A program made the translations under genes and the position numbers. Below, one piece after another: positions 44,292-52,108 of a stretch of 64,000 bases of DNA (positions are counted from its first letter, which is position 1; every line of letters starts with the position of its first letter). This stretch comes from an uncultured Ellagibacter sp. Lineage in GTDB: Bacteria > Actinomycetota > Coriobacteriia > Coriobacteriales > Eggerthellaceae. The stretch is taken from the NCBI GenBank assembly GCA_934654815.1, contig CAKUGU010000008.1, forward strand, positions 1-64,000, given 5' to 3'. The notes under the pieces are model-generated. The model was given only the letters and a program-made list of their open reading frames with translations. It was not told the DNA's origin and made no database searches.

Positions 44292-45609
44292 GGGCAGCCT
44301 CCCCTTCCTTTTGGGCGCGAAGCGCGCGCGGCAGGGGGATCGCCGAGCCGATGGCCGCGGCGGCGATCATGACGACCACGCCCTTCACGGGGAAGCACAT
44401 GATAAGAAGCAGCGCCGCCATGACAGGCTGACGCATGACCGCGCCCATGCACGCCGCGGTGCAGACGGCCACGCAGGCGACCGGGTCGGCGCCGGAGACG
44501 AGGGCGAACCCGTAGCCCAAGCTCACGCCCGCGAAGATGAGCGGGAAGAAGTGCCCGCCGCGCCAGCCCATCTGGATGCAGAACGGCGTGAGCGCCGCCT
44601 TCACGAAGCCGGTCGCGATGAGCGCGGCCGCGGGAATGGCCTCGTATCCTTCCATGAGCATGTGCGTTTGGGACTCGCCGGCGAACATAGTGTAGGGCAG
44701 CGCCATCCCGCAGAGCGCGAGCACGACGCCGGCGAGCACCGCCTTGGCGACGGGACAGGCGCCCATGCGCCGCGAAAGCGCGCACGACGCGTGCGTGGAG
44801 GCGTGGAACGCCCAGCCCGCCGCGCATCCCGCGAGCGAGAGCGGCACGACGAGCGCGGCCTCGAGCGCGCCCACTTCCATCCCCGAGAAGCGCGGAAGGC
44901 CCATGCCACCGCCGAACAGGTCTCCAAGCAGGAGAAATGCGCCGAGTGCGCCGACGATCGCGCACAGGTACACGAAAGTTTTCTGCGCGCGGGGGAGCTT
45001 CAGGTCGATCTCGCCCGTGCCGTTCGGCGCGGCGTCGGCCGTGCCGGCGAGCGGGGCGACGAAGCCGTACAGGGGCGCCGTGAAGAGCGCCGTCAAGGCG
45101 GCCTGCGCGCCGATCGTGGTGAGCGCGCGGAACTCGGCGCCGAAGCGGCGCATGCGATCGCCGACCCAGGTGCACAACCCCGCGATCACGCCGGTGAGCC
45201 CCGCCTCGGGACCGATCGAGCCGCCGAACAGAAGCGGCAGAAGCGCCGCGATCGAAAGCTTCCCGATGCCGTCGTAGCTGTAGCGCCCGTCGCGCTTCAC
45301 CTTACCCATGACGACATCGAGATCCTCGGGGCGCACGCCGGTTTTCTTGTCGAAATACCCGATGGCAAGCCCGCCCGCTACGCACACGATAAGCGGATAA
45401 GGCAGGAAGCCGAACGGGCCGCTCGCGAGCCCCGGCAGATGCGCGTCGGCCACAGCGCCGATCATGCGAGGAAGCGTGTCCCATAAAAAGGATATCCCGA
45501 GGTTCATAAGAAAGAAGAACGCCCACACGAACGCGCCCGCGACGGCGCCGGTCACGATGACGCACAAAAGGAAGATCACGCGGTTCAAAGGCTTGGCGAA
45601 GTTAGGCAT
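44284..45609 (-). CDS. ClC-family chloride channel/transporter
   Basis: A 441-residue membrane protein with 10-12 hydrophobic segments. The ClC selectivity motifs are present in variant form: GGSIGPEAGL (GSGIP/GREGP region, with the gating Glu) and GWRGGHFFPLIFAG (GxFxP). It should transport chloride or another small anion, possibly in exchange with protons. The overlapping downstream gene encodes a K+ channel subunit. Start ATG at 45609; no operon partner upstream on this strand. Confidence 0.88.
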   Translation of the reverse strand: MPNFAKPLNRVIFLLCVIVTGAVAGAFVWAFFFLMNLGISFLWDTLPRMIGAVADAHLPGLASGPFGFLPYPLIVCVAGGLAIGYFDKKTGVRPEDLDVVMGKVKRDGRYSYDGIGKLSIAALLPLLFGGSIGPEAGLTGVIAGLCTWVGDRMRRFGAEFRALTTIGAQAALTALFTAPLYGFVAPLAGTADAAPNGTGEIDLKLPRAQKTFVYLCAIVGALGAFLLLGDLFGGGMGLPRFSGMEVGALEAALVVPLSLAGCAAGWAFHASTHASCALSRRMGACPVAKAVLAGVVLALCGMALPYTMFAGESQTHMLMEGYEAIPAAALIATGFVKAALTPFCIQMGWRGGHFFPLIFAGVSLGYGFALVSGADPVACVAVCTAACMGAVMRQPVMAALLLIMCFPVKGVVVMIAAAAIGSAIPLPRALRAQKEGEAARD

Positions 45610-45860
45610 GCGACTCCAAAAGCATCGGGAACGAACGAATCGAGTTGCCCGTATTGTAACGGTTCACGCGACCGGATTCGCGACAAAGAGGCGAACGCCT
45701 CAACGAAACGCCGCTTCGAGCACGTCGGCGAACTCACTGCAGAAGGTGTTCGCGCGGCCCGCAAGGATAAAGGGCGGGAAGAGCACGTTATTCCCTAACG
45801 GATCCAGCTCCATTTCGGCAGCAAAACGCGGCAGCCTCCGCCTCCGACATAAAATCAAGC

Positions 45861-45981
45861 CATTTGCGCAGGTTTCCGCTCGCTCGATGGCAACGCCGCC
45901 GAGCGAGAGATTTCCCACCTGGGGTTTCGCCCCGTCGAACTGGAGTGCACAAGAGCGTGGCGGCCAAAACCTGCGCAAATC
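45861..45981. repeat. Palindromic intergenic repeat, copy 5
   Basis: In the 537-base gap 45610-46146. Arms CATTTGCGCAGGTTT (45861-45875) and AAACCTGCGCAAAT (45967-45980), 121 bp arm to arm, as in copy 2. The centre holds CACCTGGGGTTT (from 45916). A smaller hairpin CTCGCTCG/CGAGCGAG lies inside the left half. Flanks GACATAAAATC (left) and GGCTTTTTTCTC (right) extend the similarity to about 150 bp. No gene is recognisable in the gap. Confidence 0.65.
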
Positions 45982-46146
45982 GCGGCTTTTTTCTCGAGCC
46001 TTCAGGCAACGTTCCGCATTGTCGCGCCGTCCGCCGACGATTCGCCTTATCGCTTCGCTCGCCGAACCCGCTTTCAAGCAGGATAATCAATGACTCCGAT
46101 TTCGGTAGTAGAATATTCTCAACGCAACGTTCGGCAAGGAGGAGAC

Positions 46147-47139
46147 ATGACCACCGAGAAACCGACTGCTTCCGCGAAAGCTTCCCGCCTCTTCATCGCA
46201 TTGGTTGCTTTCATTTTAGGGGCGACCATTTGCGCCTCCACTCAGGCGGCGCTCAACACGCAACCTGCTTTTGCGGTCGAAAGCGCCTCCTCCGAGACCC
46301 TGCAGCAAAGCGACGTCGAGCTCCAGGCCGACATGAACCGAACCGTTTGGTGCTCGCGGACAGGAAGCAAGTACCATTACAGTTCGACCTGCTCAAGGAT
46401 GAAAAACCCGATTGAGATGACGCTGCAGCAGGCAATCGATGCAGGGCGGCAACCCTGTTCGAAGTGCGTGCACGAATCCCCCGTTCCTGACCCGGCCCCC
46501 ACGCCCACTCCGACCCCGACGCCTACGCCGGCTCCCACCCCGCAACCGCAGTACCGCGGGTTCTACGACGTCCCCGCCGATTCCTGGTACGTCACGAGCG
46601 GCGTGTTCGACTACGCGCTCGACAACGGCCTCATGGGGGGCTACACCGACGGCTCGGGCAATTTCGGCCCGAACGACTCGGTCACGCGCGCCATGGCGGT
46701 AACCGTCTTGTGGCGGATGGCCGGTGAGCCCATATGCCGAGCCGAAGACTTCGACGACGTCGATTACTCGGCAGCCTCGTGGTATGGAAACGCCGTACGT
46801 TGGGCGCGCTCGACCGGGGTCACCCACGGATATGCCGGCGTGAACAAGTTCGGCCCGAACGACTCGATCACGCGCGAGCAGCTCGCTTTCATGATCTCGG
46901 AGGCGGCGAACGTCATCTCCCATATCGATACCTCGAGCGACGGCTCGGCACTCGCCGCGAAACCGGACGCGTCTTCTGTAAGCACGTGGGCATACAACGC
47001 GGTCGCGTGGTCGGTTGACCAGGGAATCCTCGGCGGAGCGGCGACCATCGACCCGCAGGGCACCGCGACCCGGTGCCAAGGATGCAAGATGTTCTCGTTC
47101 GCCCACAAGATCATCAAGAGCGATAGCGGATCCCTTTGA
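46147..47139 (+). CDS. Secreted SLH-domain protein (upstream part of an interrupted SLH-MBL fusion)
   Basis: A 330-residue exported protein: signal peptide (LFIALVAFILGATICASTQA), a Cys-containing motif KYHYSSTCSRMKNPIEMT...PCSKC of the kind found in Gram-positive secreted nucleases and MBL proteins, a Pro-Thr linker (PTPTPTPTPTPAPTP), then three SLH repeats (for example DSWYVTSGVFDYALDNGLMG). The frame ends at TGA 47137-47139 after SDSGSL, but the same frame continues with the beta-lactamase-like sequence VHFIDVGQGDS. The intact gene was therefore probably one 576-residue protein. AAGGAGG before ATG 46147. Confidence 0.8.
   Translation: MTTEKPTASAKASRLFIALVAFILGATICASTQAALNTQPAFAVESASSETLQQSDVELQADMNRTVWCSRTGSKYHYSSTCSRMKNPIEMTLQQAIDAGRQPCSKCVHESPVPDPAPTPTPTPTPTPAPTPQPQYRGFYDVPADSWYVTSGVFDYALDNGLMGGYTDGSGNFGPNDSVTRAMAVTVLWRMAGEPICRAEDFDDVDYSAASWYGNAVRWARSTGVTHGYAGVNKFGPNDSITREQLAFMISEAANVISHIDTSSDGSALAAKPDASSVSTWAYNAVAWSVDQGILGGAATIDPQGTATRCQGCKMFSFAHKIIKSDSGSL
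47137..47139 (+). other. In-frame TGA joining an SLH part to a metallo-hydrolase part
   Basis: Both flanking reading frames are in the same phase and no start codon lies between the TGA and the conserved HFIDVGQGDS motif (47152 onward); the first ATG (47212) would discard that motif. This suggests a nonsense mutation, readthrough or a sequencing error. Confidence 0.75.
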
Positions 47140-47211
47140 AGAGCGCAGGTCCACTTCATCGATGTAGGCCAAGGGGATAGCGAATTCCTAGAACTGCCGG
47201 ACGGCAAAACC

Positions 47212-47877
47212 ATGCTCATCGACGCGGGAACGACGGAAAGCGGCACGAAAGTGGCCAGCTACATCGCCTCGCTCGGGTATTCGCGCATCGACTACGTTGT
47301 GGCGACGCACCCGCATGAAGACCACATCGGGGGCATGGCTCAGGTCCTGAACAGTTTCGACGTCGGCGAGATCTGGATGCCTCGAGCGACGTCGAACACC
47401 GCGACGTTCGAGAATCTGCTCGACACTATCGCAAGCAAGGGAATCCCCGTCCATGCCGCAGAGGCGGGAAAGACGATTTGCTCGACCGACGATGTCTCGG
47501 CGACCGTCCTTTCGCCGCGTGAAGCATCGTATTCGAACCTTAACGACTGGTCGGTCATCCTCGAAGTGAAGGTCGGCGAGAAATCCTTCCTCTTCACGGG
47601 CGACGCGTCGACCGGCATCATAGAGAAGGCTTGCGCACATCACGTCGATGTCCTGAAAGTGGGCCACCACGGGTCGAAGACATCGACCGACGCGCAGCTC
47701 GTAAACCAGCTGTCGCCGTCGTACGCGGTCATATCCGTCGGGAGGAACAACTCGTACGGGCACCCTTCGAGCGAGGTTCTTTCAGCGCTTTCAAGCGTGC
47801 CCCACCTCTATCGGACGGATCTTCAGGGCACGATAACGATAGGATGCGACGGCACCTCGCTTGCAAAGGCCGCATAG
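47212..47877 (+). CDS. ComEC/Rec2-like metallo-beta-lactamase fold protein (downstream part of interrupted gene)
   Basis: 221 residues from the first available ATG; homology begins earlier, at 47149 (VHFIDVGQGDS), in the same frame as the SLH gene and just after its TGA. Metal-site motifs are THPHEDHIGG, FTGDAS, VGHHGSKTST and SYGHPSSE, typical of the ComEC/Rec2-type MBL domain. Extracellular members are thought to be DNA- or phosphodiester-degrading enzymes. As a separate protein from 47212 it would lack the first strand. The DUF3006 gene follows 10 bases later, a common pairing for this family. Confidence 0.7.
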   Translation: MLIDAGTTESGTKVASYIASLGYSRIDYVVATHPHEDHIGGMAQVLNSFDVGEIWMPRATSNTATFENLLDTIASKGIPVHAAEAGKTICSTDDVSATVLSPREASYSNLNDWSVILEVKVGEKSFLFTGDASTGIIEKACAHHVDVLKVGHHGSKTSTDAQLVNQLSPSYAVISVGRNNSYGHPSSEVLSALSSVPHLYRTDLQGTITIGCDGTSLAKAA

Positions 47878-47887
47878 GAGAAAGCTT

Positions 47888-48112
47888 ATGGGAGATTCGT
47901 ATTACGTCATCGACCGCATCGAGGGCGACGTTGCCGTTCTGATCGAAGATACCGGGGAGAAGCAAGACGCTCCGCGCAACAGCCTGCCGAAAGGCGCCCG
48001 CGAAGGGTCGTGCCTGAGGAAGAACGGAGACGCGTTTCTCCTCGACGAAGCCGAAACGACGCGCCGCAGGCAGCGCATCGAATCCAAGCTCAAAGCGCTG
48101 TTCGTCGACTGA
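47888..48112 (+). CDS. DUF3006 domain protein
   Basis: A 74-residue protein beginning MGDSYYVIDRIEGDVAVLIE, the DUF3006 signature (a small beta-barrel), followed by a basic helix. DUF3006 genes regularly follow ComEC-like MBL genes; here the gap is 10 bases and AGGAGAAAG precedes the ATG, so the two are co-transcribed. Function unknown. Confidence 0.82.
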   Translation: MGDSYYVIDRIEGDVAVLIEDTGEKQDAPRNSLPKGAREGSCLRKNGDAFLLDEAETTRRRQRIESKLKALFVD

Positions 48113-48138
48113 CGAGGGTGTCGCGCCCTTTCCCCCGC

Positions 48139-49014
48139 TCAGTCGTGCGGAGACGCGAGCACGTTGAGCACGTCGGCGAAGTGCTCCGGGTCTATCCCCT
48201 CATCAACCGGCTTCCCCTGATCAAGGCGATCGATCGCGGCGAGCTCGTCAGACGAGAGTGAAACGTCAAGCGAACGCAGATTCCCTCCCATCCGCGCGAC
48301 GTTCGAAGTCTTCGGAAGCGGGACGATTCCCTTCGCTTCTTCCCACGCAAGAACGACCTGCGCCGCATCGGCGCCATGCGCCCGCGCGATTCGCCCGATC
48401 GTCGGGTCCGCAAGGCACGTTCCGCGCCCCAAAGGAGACCACGCCTCGTACGCGATTCCCCTCTTCCGGCAGAACCCAAGCGTTTCCCGATCCTGCATGA
48501 AAGGATTGAACTGCATCTGGTCGACCGCGGGCTCAACGTCCCCGTCCGCCGTCAAATCCCTCAGGTGATGCTCCCGGAAATTGGACACGCCGATCGACGC
48601 AACGAGCCCTTCGGCTTGCAGATCCTGAAATACTTCCCACGTTTTCCTATAACAGCCCTCGACGGGCCAATGGATTAAAAGCAGATCAAGTCTGTCGATG
48701 CCGAGCGCAGAAAGCGACTCCTCGCATGATTGGCGCACCTGACCGTTCAGCTGGCGATCGTTCCAGACTTTCGATGTGATGAACAACTCGTCGCGCGGCA
48801 CGCCGCAATCCGCGATCGCACGCCCCACACTGCGCTCGTTGCCGTAGAAACGCGCGCAGTCGATAAGGCGATAACCTGCATGAATCGCTTCGCATACCGC
48901 ACGATACGCCTCGTCGCCCTGTTCCAGGGCATAAGTCCCGAACCCTATTCGCGGAATCGAACGGCCGTCGTTCAACAGCAGCCCCTTCTCAATAGATGCA
49001 CCGGCAAACTCCAT
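48139..49014 (-). CDS. Aldo/keto reductase
   Basis: A 291-residue NADPH-dependent oxidoreductase of the AKR superfamily (AKR5-like). The catalytic tetrad is visible: Asp in YRLIDCARFYGNE, Tyr in the same motif, Lys in LFITSKVWND and His in LDLLLIHWPV. The cofactor part has VPLPKTSNVARMGGNL. Substrate unknown; relatives reduce methylglyoxal, 2,5-diketogluconate or steroid ketones. I chose ATG 49014 (AAAGG eight bases before) over a GTG at 49023 that abuts this site. Single gene. Confidence 0.88.
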   Translation of the reverse strand: MEFAGASIEKGLLLNDGRSIPRIGFGTYALEQGDEAYRAVCEAIHAGYRLIDCARFYGNERSVGRAIADCGVPRDELFITSKVWNDRQLNGQVRQSCEESLSALGIDRLDLLLIHWPVEGCYRKTWEVFQDLQAEGLVASIGVSNFREHHLRDLTADGDVEPAVDQMQFNPFMQDRETLGFCRKRGIAYEAWSPLGRGTCLADPTIGRIARAHGADAAQVVLAWEEAKGIVPLPKTSNVARMGGNLRSLDVSLSSDELAAIDRLDQGKPVDEGIDPEHFADVLNVLASPHD

Positions 49015-49076
49015 GATACGCACCTTTCCTCGAGCCTGTGATCAGCTTGTCGTCCTGCGACGTTCAACGCTATTGC

Positions 49077-49955
49077 TTATTCCCTGATGACGCAGTTGTT
49101 CTTGCCGGCGGCTTTTGCTGTGTACATCGCCTCGTCGGCTCGGCGGATGATGGATTTCGGGTCGGCGATGCGCACCTCTTTCTGAAAGTACGCCCCAATG
49201 CTCACGGTGATGCCCGGGTCGCTATCCTCGATGCGTGCAAGCACATCCCGAGTTCGACGCCGCACGTCTTCCCCGCTCACGCCCTTAAGCGCCACGAAGA
49301 ACTCGTCGCCCCCGTAGCGCGCGACGATGTCGTCGTTCGTGGGCTTGAAGCAGTCGAGCAGCGTCTTCGCCGCGAATTGCAGCGCCTCGTCGCCCGCCAA
49401 ATGGCCGTAGGTGTCGTTGATGAGCTTGAAATCGTCGATGTCCGCCATGACGACGGCGAGCGAGGCGCCTTCCCGCTGCGCCGAATCGGCCAAGATGGCG
49501 AAGCGATCGTTCATGCAGCGCCGGTTCGACAAGCCCGTGAGCTCGTCGGCATACACCTTGCGGTTGAACGTGGTGATGCGGTCCACGAAGTCGTTCGTCC
49601 CGAACGCCGAGAGCAGCACGTCGTCGTTGGATTCGGTGACCACCTCGAGCACGTAGCGTTCGCCGTCGACCTCGACGCACTGCGCCACGACATGGTAGAT
49701 GTCCTGGTCGACGAACTCGAACTTCGAGTAGCGGCGCTCGTCCATGAAGCACTTGGCGGAAATGCAGTTCTCGCAGCGATCCTCCTTACCCCACACGCGA
49801 TGGCACCCGCCCTGCTGTGCGGTAAGCTTACCGTCCTCGAAGGAGTACACGGTCATGGAGATGGGATCGACCAGCCGCACAACGTCGAAGAAGTTCGACG
49901 CATCCTCGATGATCTGCGCGATCCGCTCTTTCCCGTAGACAGCGCTGCTCGGCAT
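49077..49955 (-). CDS. Diguanylate cyclase (GGDEF) with Cys-containing sensor part
   Basis: A 292-residue cytoplasmic protein. The first 125 residues look like a PAS-type sensor with a Cys cluster (CHRVWGKEDRCENCISAKCF) that may bind metal or haem or sense redox. The GGDEF domain follows: DELTGLSNRRCMNDRF, MADIDDFKLINDTYGHLAGDEAL and an intact active site RYGGDEFF. The inhibitory I-site (RxxD) is missing, since Thr is at the Arg position. It should make cyclic di-GMP from GTP without product inhibition at the I-site. No EAL partner in the window. GGGGGAGAGG precedes the ATG. Confidence 0.9.
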   Translation of the reverse strand: MPSSAVYGKERIAQIIEDASNFFDVVRLVDPISMTVYSFEDGKLTAQQGGCHRVWGKEDRCENCISAKCFMDERRYSKFEFVDQDIYHVVAQCVEVDGERYVLEVVTESNDDVLLSAFGTNDFVDRITTFNRKVYADELTGLSNRRCMNDRFAILADSAQREGASLAVVMADIDDFKLINDTYGHLAGDEALQFAAKTLLDCFKPTNDDIVARYGGDEFFVALKGVSGEDVRRRTRDVLARIEDSDPGITVSIGAYFQKEVRIADPKSIIRRADEAMYTAKAAGKNNCVIRE

Positions 49956-50077
49956 GCCCTCTCCCCCATTCTCTCAGCTGCTTAGCTTGCTTATATAGTA
50001 ACGCAAGTAGGATGCCTTGCCACGCCGTCCGACGGCGACCGACAGCCAGTCCGACGCAAGCGTGCCCTAGACACGGC

Positions 50078-50113
50078 GGAAGGGCCGCCCCCCACCCGGG
50101 AAGCGGCCCTTCC
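50078..50113 (-). terminator. 11-bp hairpin after aroF
   Basis: GGAAGGGCCGC (50078-50088) pairs exactly with GCGGCCCTTCC (50103-50113) around a 14-base loop, 40 bases past the aroF stop. No T-run on the minus strand. Confidence 0.55.
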
Positions 50114-50152
50114 GACAAGCACCGCATGCGGTGCGGTTCCTCAGCGCTTGGG

Positions 50153-50959
50153 TTACACGATCTTCTTCCCGAACACCGCCGCGATCTCGCGCAGCTCGGC
50201 GACGAGGTCGGCGAACTGGGCAGGCGTGAGCTGCTGCGGGCCGTCCGACAGGGCGACCTGCGGGTTCGGATGAACCTCGATCATGATGGAGTCGGCGCCG
50301 ACGGCGACCGCCGCCTTCGCGAGCGACGGCACGAGGTCGCGCACGCCAGCCGGGTGCGACACGTCCACGCAGATGGGGTAAAGGCTCTGCTTGTGGATGA
50401 CGGGCACGGCCGAGATGTCGAGGGTGAAGCGCGTGGCGCTCTCGAACGTGCGCAGGCCGCGCTCGCAGAGCACGACGTTGTCGTTACCGTTCATGGTGAT
50501 GTAGTCGGTCGCGGCGAGCCATTCGGCGATGGTGCCCGCGAACCCGCGCTTGAACAGCACCATCTTGTGCGAATCCTTCGTCACCTTACCGATGTTCTTC
50601 AGCAGGCTGAAGTTCTGGAAGTTGCGAGCGCCGACCTGCAGGCCGTCCACGTAGGAGTGGACCATCTCGCAGTGCTCGGAATCCATGACCTCGGTCAGGG
50701 TCTTCAGGCCGTACTTCTCGCCGCCGGCCTTCATGATCTGAAGCGCTTCCTCGCCAAGGCCCTGGAAGCTATGCGGGTTGGTGCGCGGCTTGAACGCGCC
50801 GCCGCGAATCCAGTGCAGGCCGAGGCCCGCGATGCATTCGGCGACTTCGTTGAACTGCTCTTCGCTTTCAACCGAGCACGGACCCGCGAAGATGGTGATC
50901 TCGTCGGTGCGGGTGCCGTAATCGGGCAGTTTCTGGGATACGGGTTTCACTTCGCTCAT
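50153..50959 (-). CDS. aroF: 3-deoxy-7-phosphoheptulonate (DAHP) synthase, type I beta
   Basis: A 268-residue TIM-barrel enzyme condensing phosphoenolpyruvate and erythrose 4-phosphate, the first step of aromatic amino acid synthesis. Motifs: FAGPCSVES, RGGAFKPRTNPHSFQG, QVGARNFQNF, VLFKRGFAGT, LCERGLRTFE and PICVDVSHPAG. The short length without ferredoxin-like or regulatory extension is the I-beta/KDO8PS-like form. Its ATG overlaps the chorismate mutase stop by four bases; in I-beta systems a chorismate mutase domain often confers feedback control, here possibly by protein contact. Confidence 0.92.
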   Translation of the reverse strand: MSEVKPVSQKLPDYGTRTDEITIFAGPCSVESEEQFNEVAECIAGLGLHWIRGGAFKPRTNPHSFQGLGEEALQIMKAGGEKYGLKTLTEVMDSEHCEMVHSYVDGLQVGARNFQNFSLLKNIGKVTKDSHKMVLFKRGFAGTIAEWLAATDYITMNGNDNVVLCERGLRTFESATRFTLDISAVPVIHKQSLYPICVDVSHPAGVRDLVPSLAKAAVAVGADSIMIEVHPNPQVALSDGPQQLTPAQFADLVAELREIAAVFGKKIV

Positions 50960-51237
50960 ACGGACGGGGTCTCCTTCATAACCTTGAGAATTGCCTGGTA
51001 GATTTCGCGCAGGTTCTCGTTATACAAAGGTCCCTCGTTATATGAGTTCACGCGAGCGAAGATCTCCTCCTCGCGCTTGGGGTCGTACAGACCCATGTGG
51101 GCGTCCGGTTTGAGCCCGCGGATGACGAGCGAATGGCCCGCGCGCTTGTTGAGAAGAGCGACGATTTGCTGGTCGATTTCGTCGATCTTCGCACGATGCG
51201 CTTCGATTTCCGCGAACGACTTCGAAGGTTCGGACAT
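50956..51237 (-). CDS. Chorismate mutase, AroQ type
   Basis: A 93-residue all-helical enzyme. Active-site pattern: RAKIDEIDQQIVALLNKRAG (first helix Arg), LVIRGLKPDAHMGLYDPKRE (Lys and Arg/Glu) and NENLREIYQAILKVM. It converts chorismate to prephenate. The stop overlaps the aroF ATG (ATGA), so the two are coupled and may form a complex with mutual regulation. Confidence 0.9.
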   Translation of the reverse strand: MSEPSKSFAEIEAHRAKIDEIDQQIVALLNKRAGHSLVIRGLKPDAHMGLYDPKREEEIFARVNSYNEGPLYNENLREIYQAILKVMKETPSV

Positions 51238-51382
51238 CGGTAATTCCTCTCATGCGTAAAGCTTTAACGAGAATCTGCCCCATACGGTTAGGGGCCACTC
51301 GTGTGACACCCATGATAGCAAAACGAGAGCCGAGGCTAACCCTGAAGCGGGCGAAAACGACGAGCCGCTGGGAAACGAGCGG

Positions 51383-52039
51383 TCAGGGAAGCCCGCCCGC
51401 GCCGCCCGGCGCCCCGAAGAGCCGGGAATCGGGGATCTCGGGCGCGCTCGGGTCGCCTTTGAAGTACGCGACGCGCATCGAGTTCGCGATGCGCACGAGC
51501 CCGTCGACGTCGATAGGCTCGCACGCGTCCTGAAGCGCCATGAAGTGCAGAAGCCCCACGTAGCTCGCCGCGATCGCCGCGACGTAGTAGGGGCGCATCG
51601 CGTCGCGCACGACGCCCTCGTCGTCCATCATCGTATTGAGCTCGCGGCGCACGCGGGCGATCAAGCGCTCCTTGAAGTAGATGTCGCCGTTTCGCCCCAT
51701 GACGAAGCGGAGCATCCCTCGACGCTTCTCGCCGACCGCGAACCAATGTCGGATGCTCTCATAGGGCTTGCCCTCGACCGCCGCGCCGGCAGAGTCGCGC
51801 GCAACGGCGCCCGCGGGTACCCGCTTGTACAAAACAAGCTCCCCGAGCAGGTATTCCTCGATGCGGTTCATAAGGTCGTCGACGTCCTCGAAGAAACGGT
51901 AGAACGTCGTGCGCGCGATGTGGCAGCGGCCGGTCAGCTCCTTCACCGCGACCTTGCCGTAGGGCTTTTCGTCCAAAAGCCCGAGAAATGCCTCGACGAT
52001 GAGCAGCTCCTGCTCGCTGAACGCCTCGCTCGGTTCCAT
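51383..52039 (-). CDS. TetR-family transcriptional regulator
   Basis: A 218-residue regulator with N-terminal helix-turn-helix (EAFLGLLDEKPYGKVAVKEL then CHIARTTFYRFFEDVDDLM) and a ligand domain of the TetR_C type with VLYKRVPAG and RGMLRFVMGRNGDIYFKERL, similar to DhaS/AcrR-like regulators. It lies downstream of, and on the same strand as, the CocE-type hydrolase gene but behind a hairpin terminator; it may still control it. ATG 52039 is preceded by GGAAGGGGAG. Confidence 0.85.
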   Translation of the reverse strand: MEPSEAFSEQELLIVEAFLGLLDEKPYGKVAVKELTGRCHIARTTFYRFFEDVDDLMNRIEEYLLGELVLYKRVPAGAVARDSAGAAVEGKPYESIRHWFAVGEKRRGMLRFVMGRNGDIYFKERLIARVRRELNTMMDDEGVVRDAMRPYYVAAIAASYVGLLHFMALQDACEPIDVDGLVRIANSMRVAYFKGDPSAPEIPDSRLFGAPGGAGGLP

Positions 52040-52059
52040 ACGCTCCCCTTCCACGAAAA

Positions 52060-52093
52060 GCGGCCCTGTCGCATCATAGCGCGACGGGGCCGC
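52060..52093 (-). terminator. Terminator of the CocE-type hydrolase gene
   Basis: A 13-bp stem (minus strand GCGGCCCCGTCGC and GCGACAGGGCCGC, one G-T pair) followed on that strand by TTTTCG, 16 bases after the stop codon. Confidence 0.7.
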
Positions 52094-52108
52094 ATGCTGC
52101 CGAGCCTT

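Noticed and set aside
47137..47175. Selenocysteine insertion at the in-frame TGA.
   Set aside because: I could not find a convincing bacterial SECIS hairpin at the right distance, the residue is not in an active site, and no selenoprotein genes are near.
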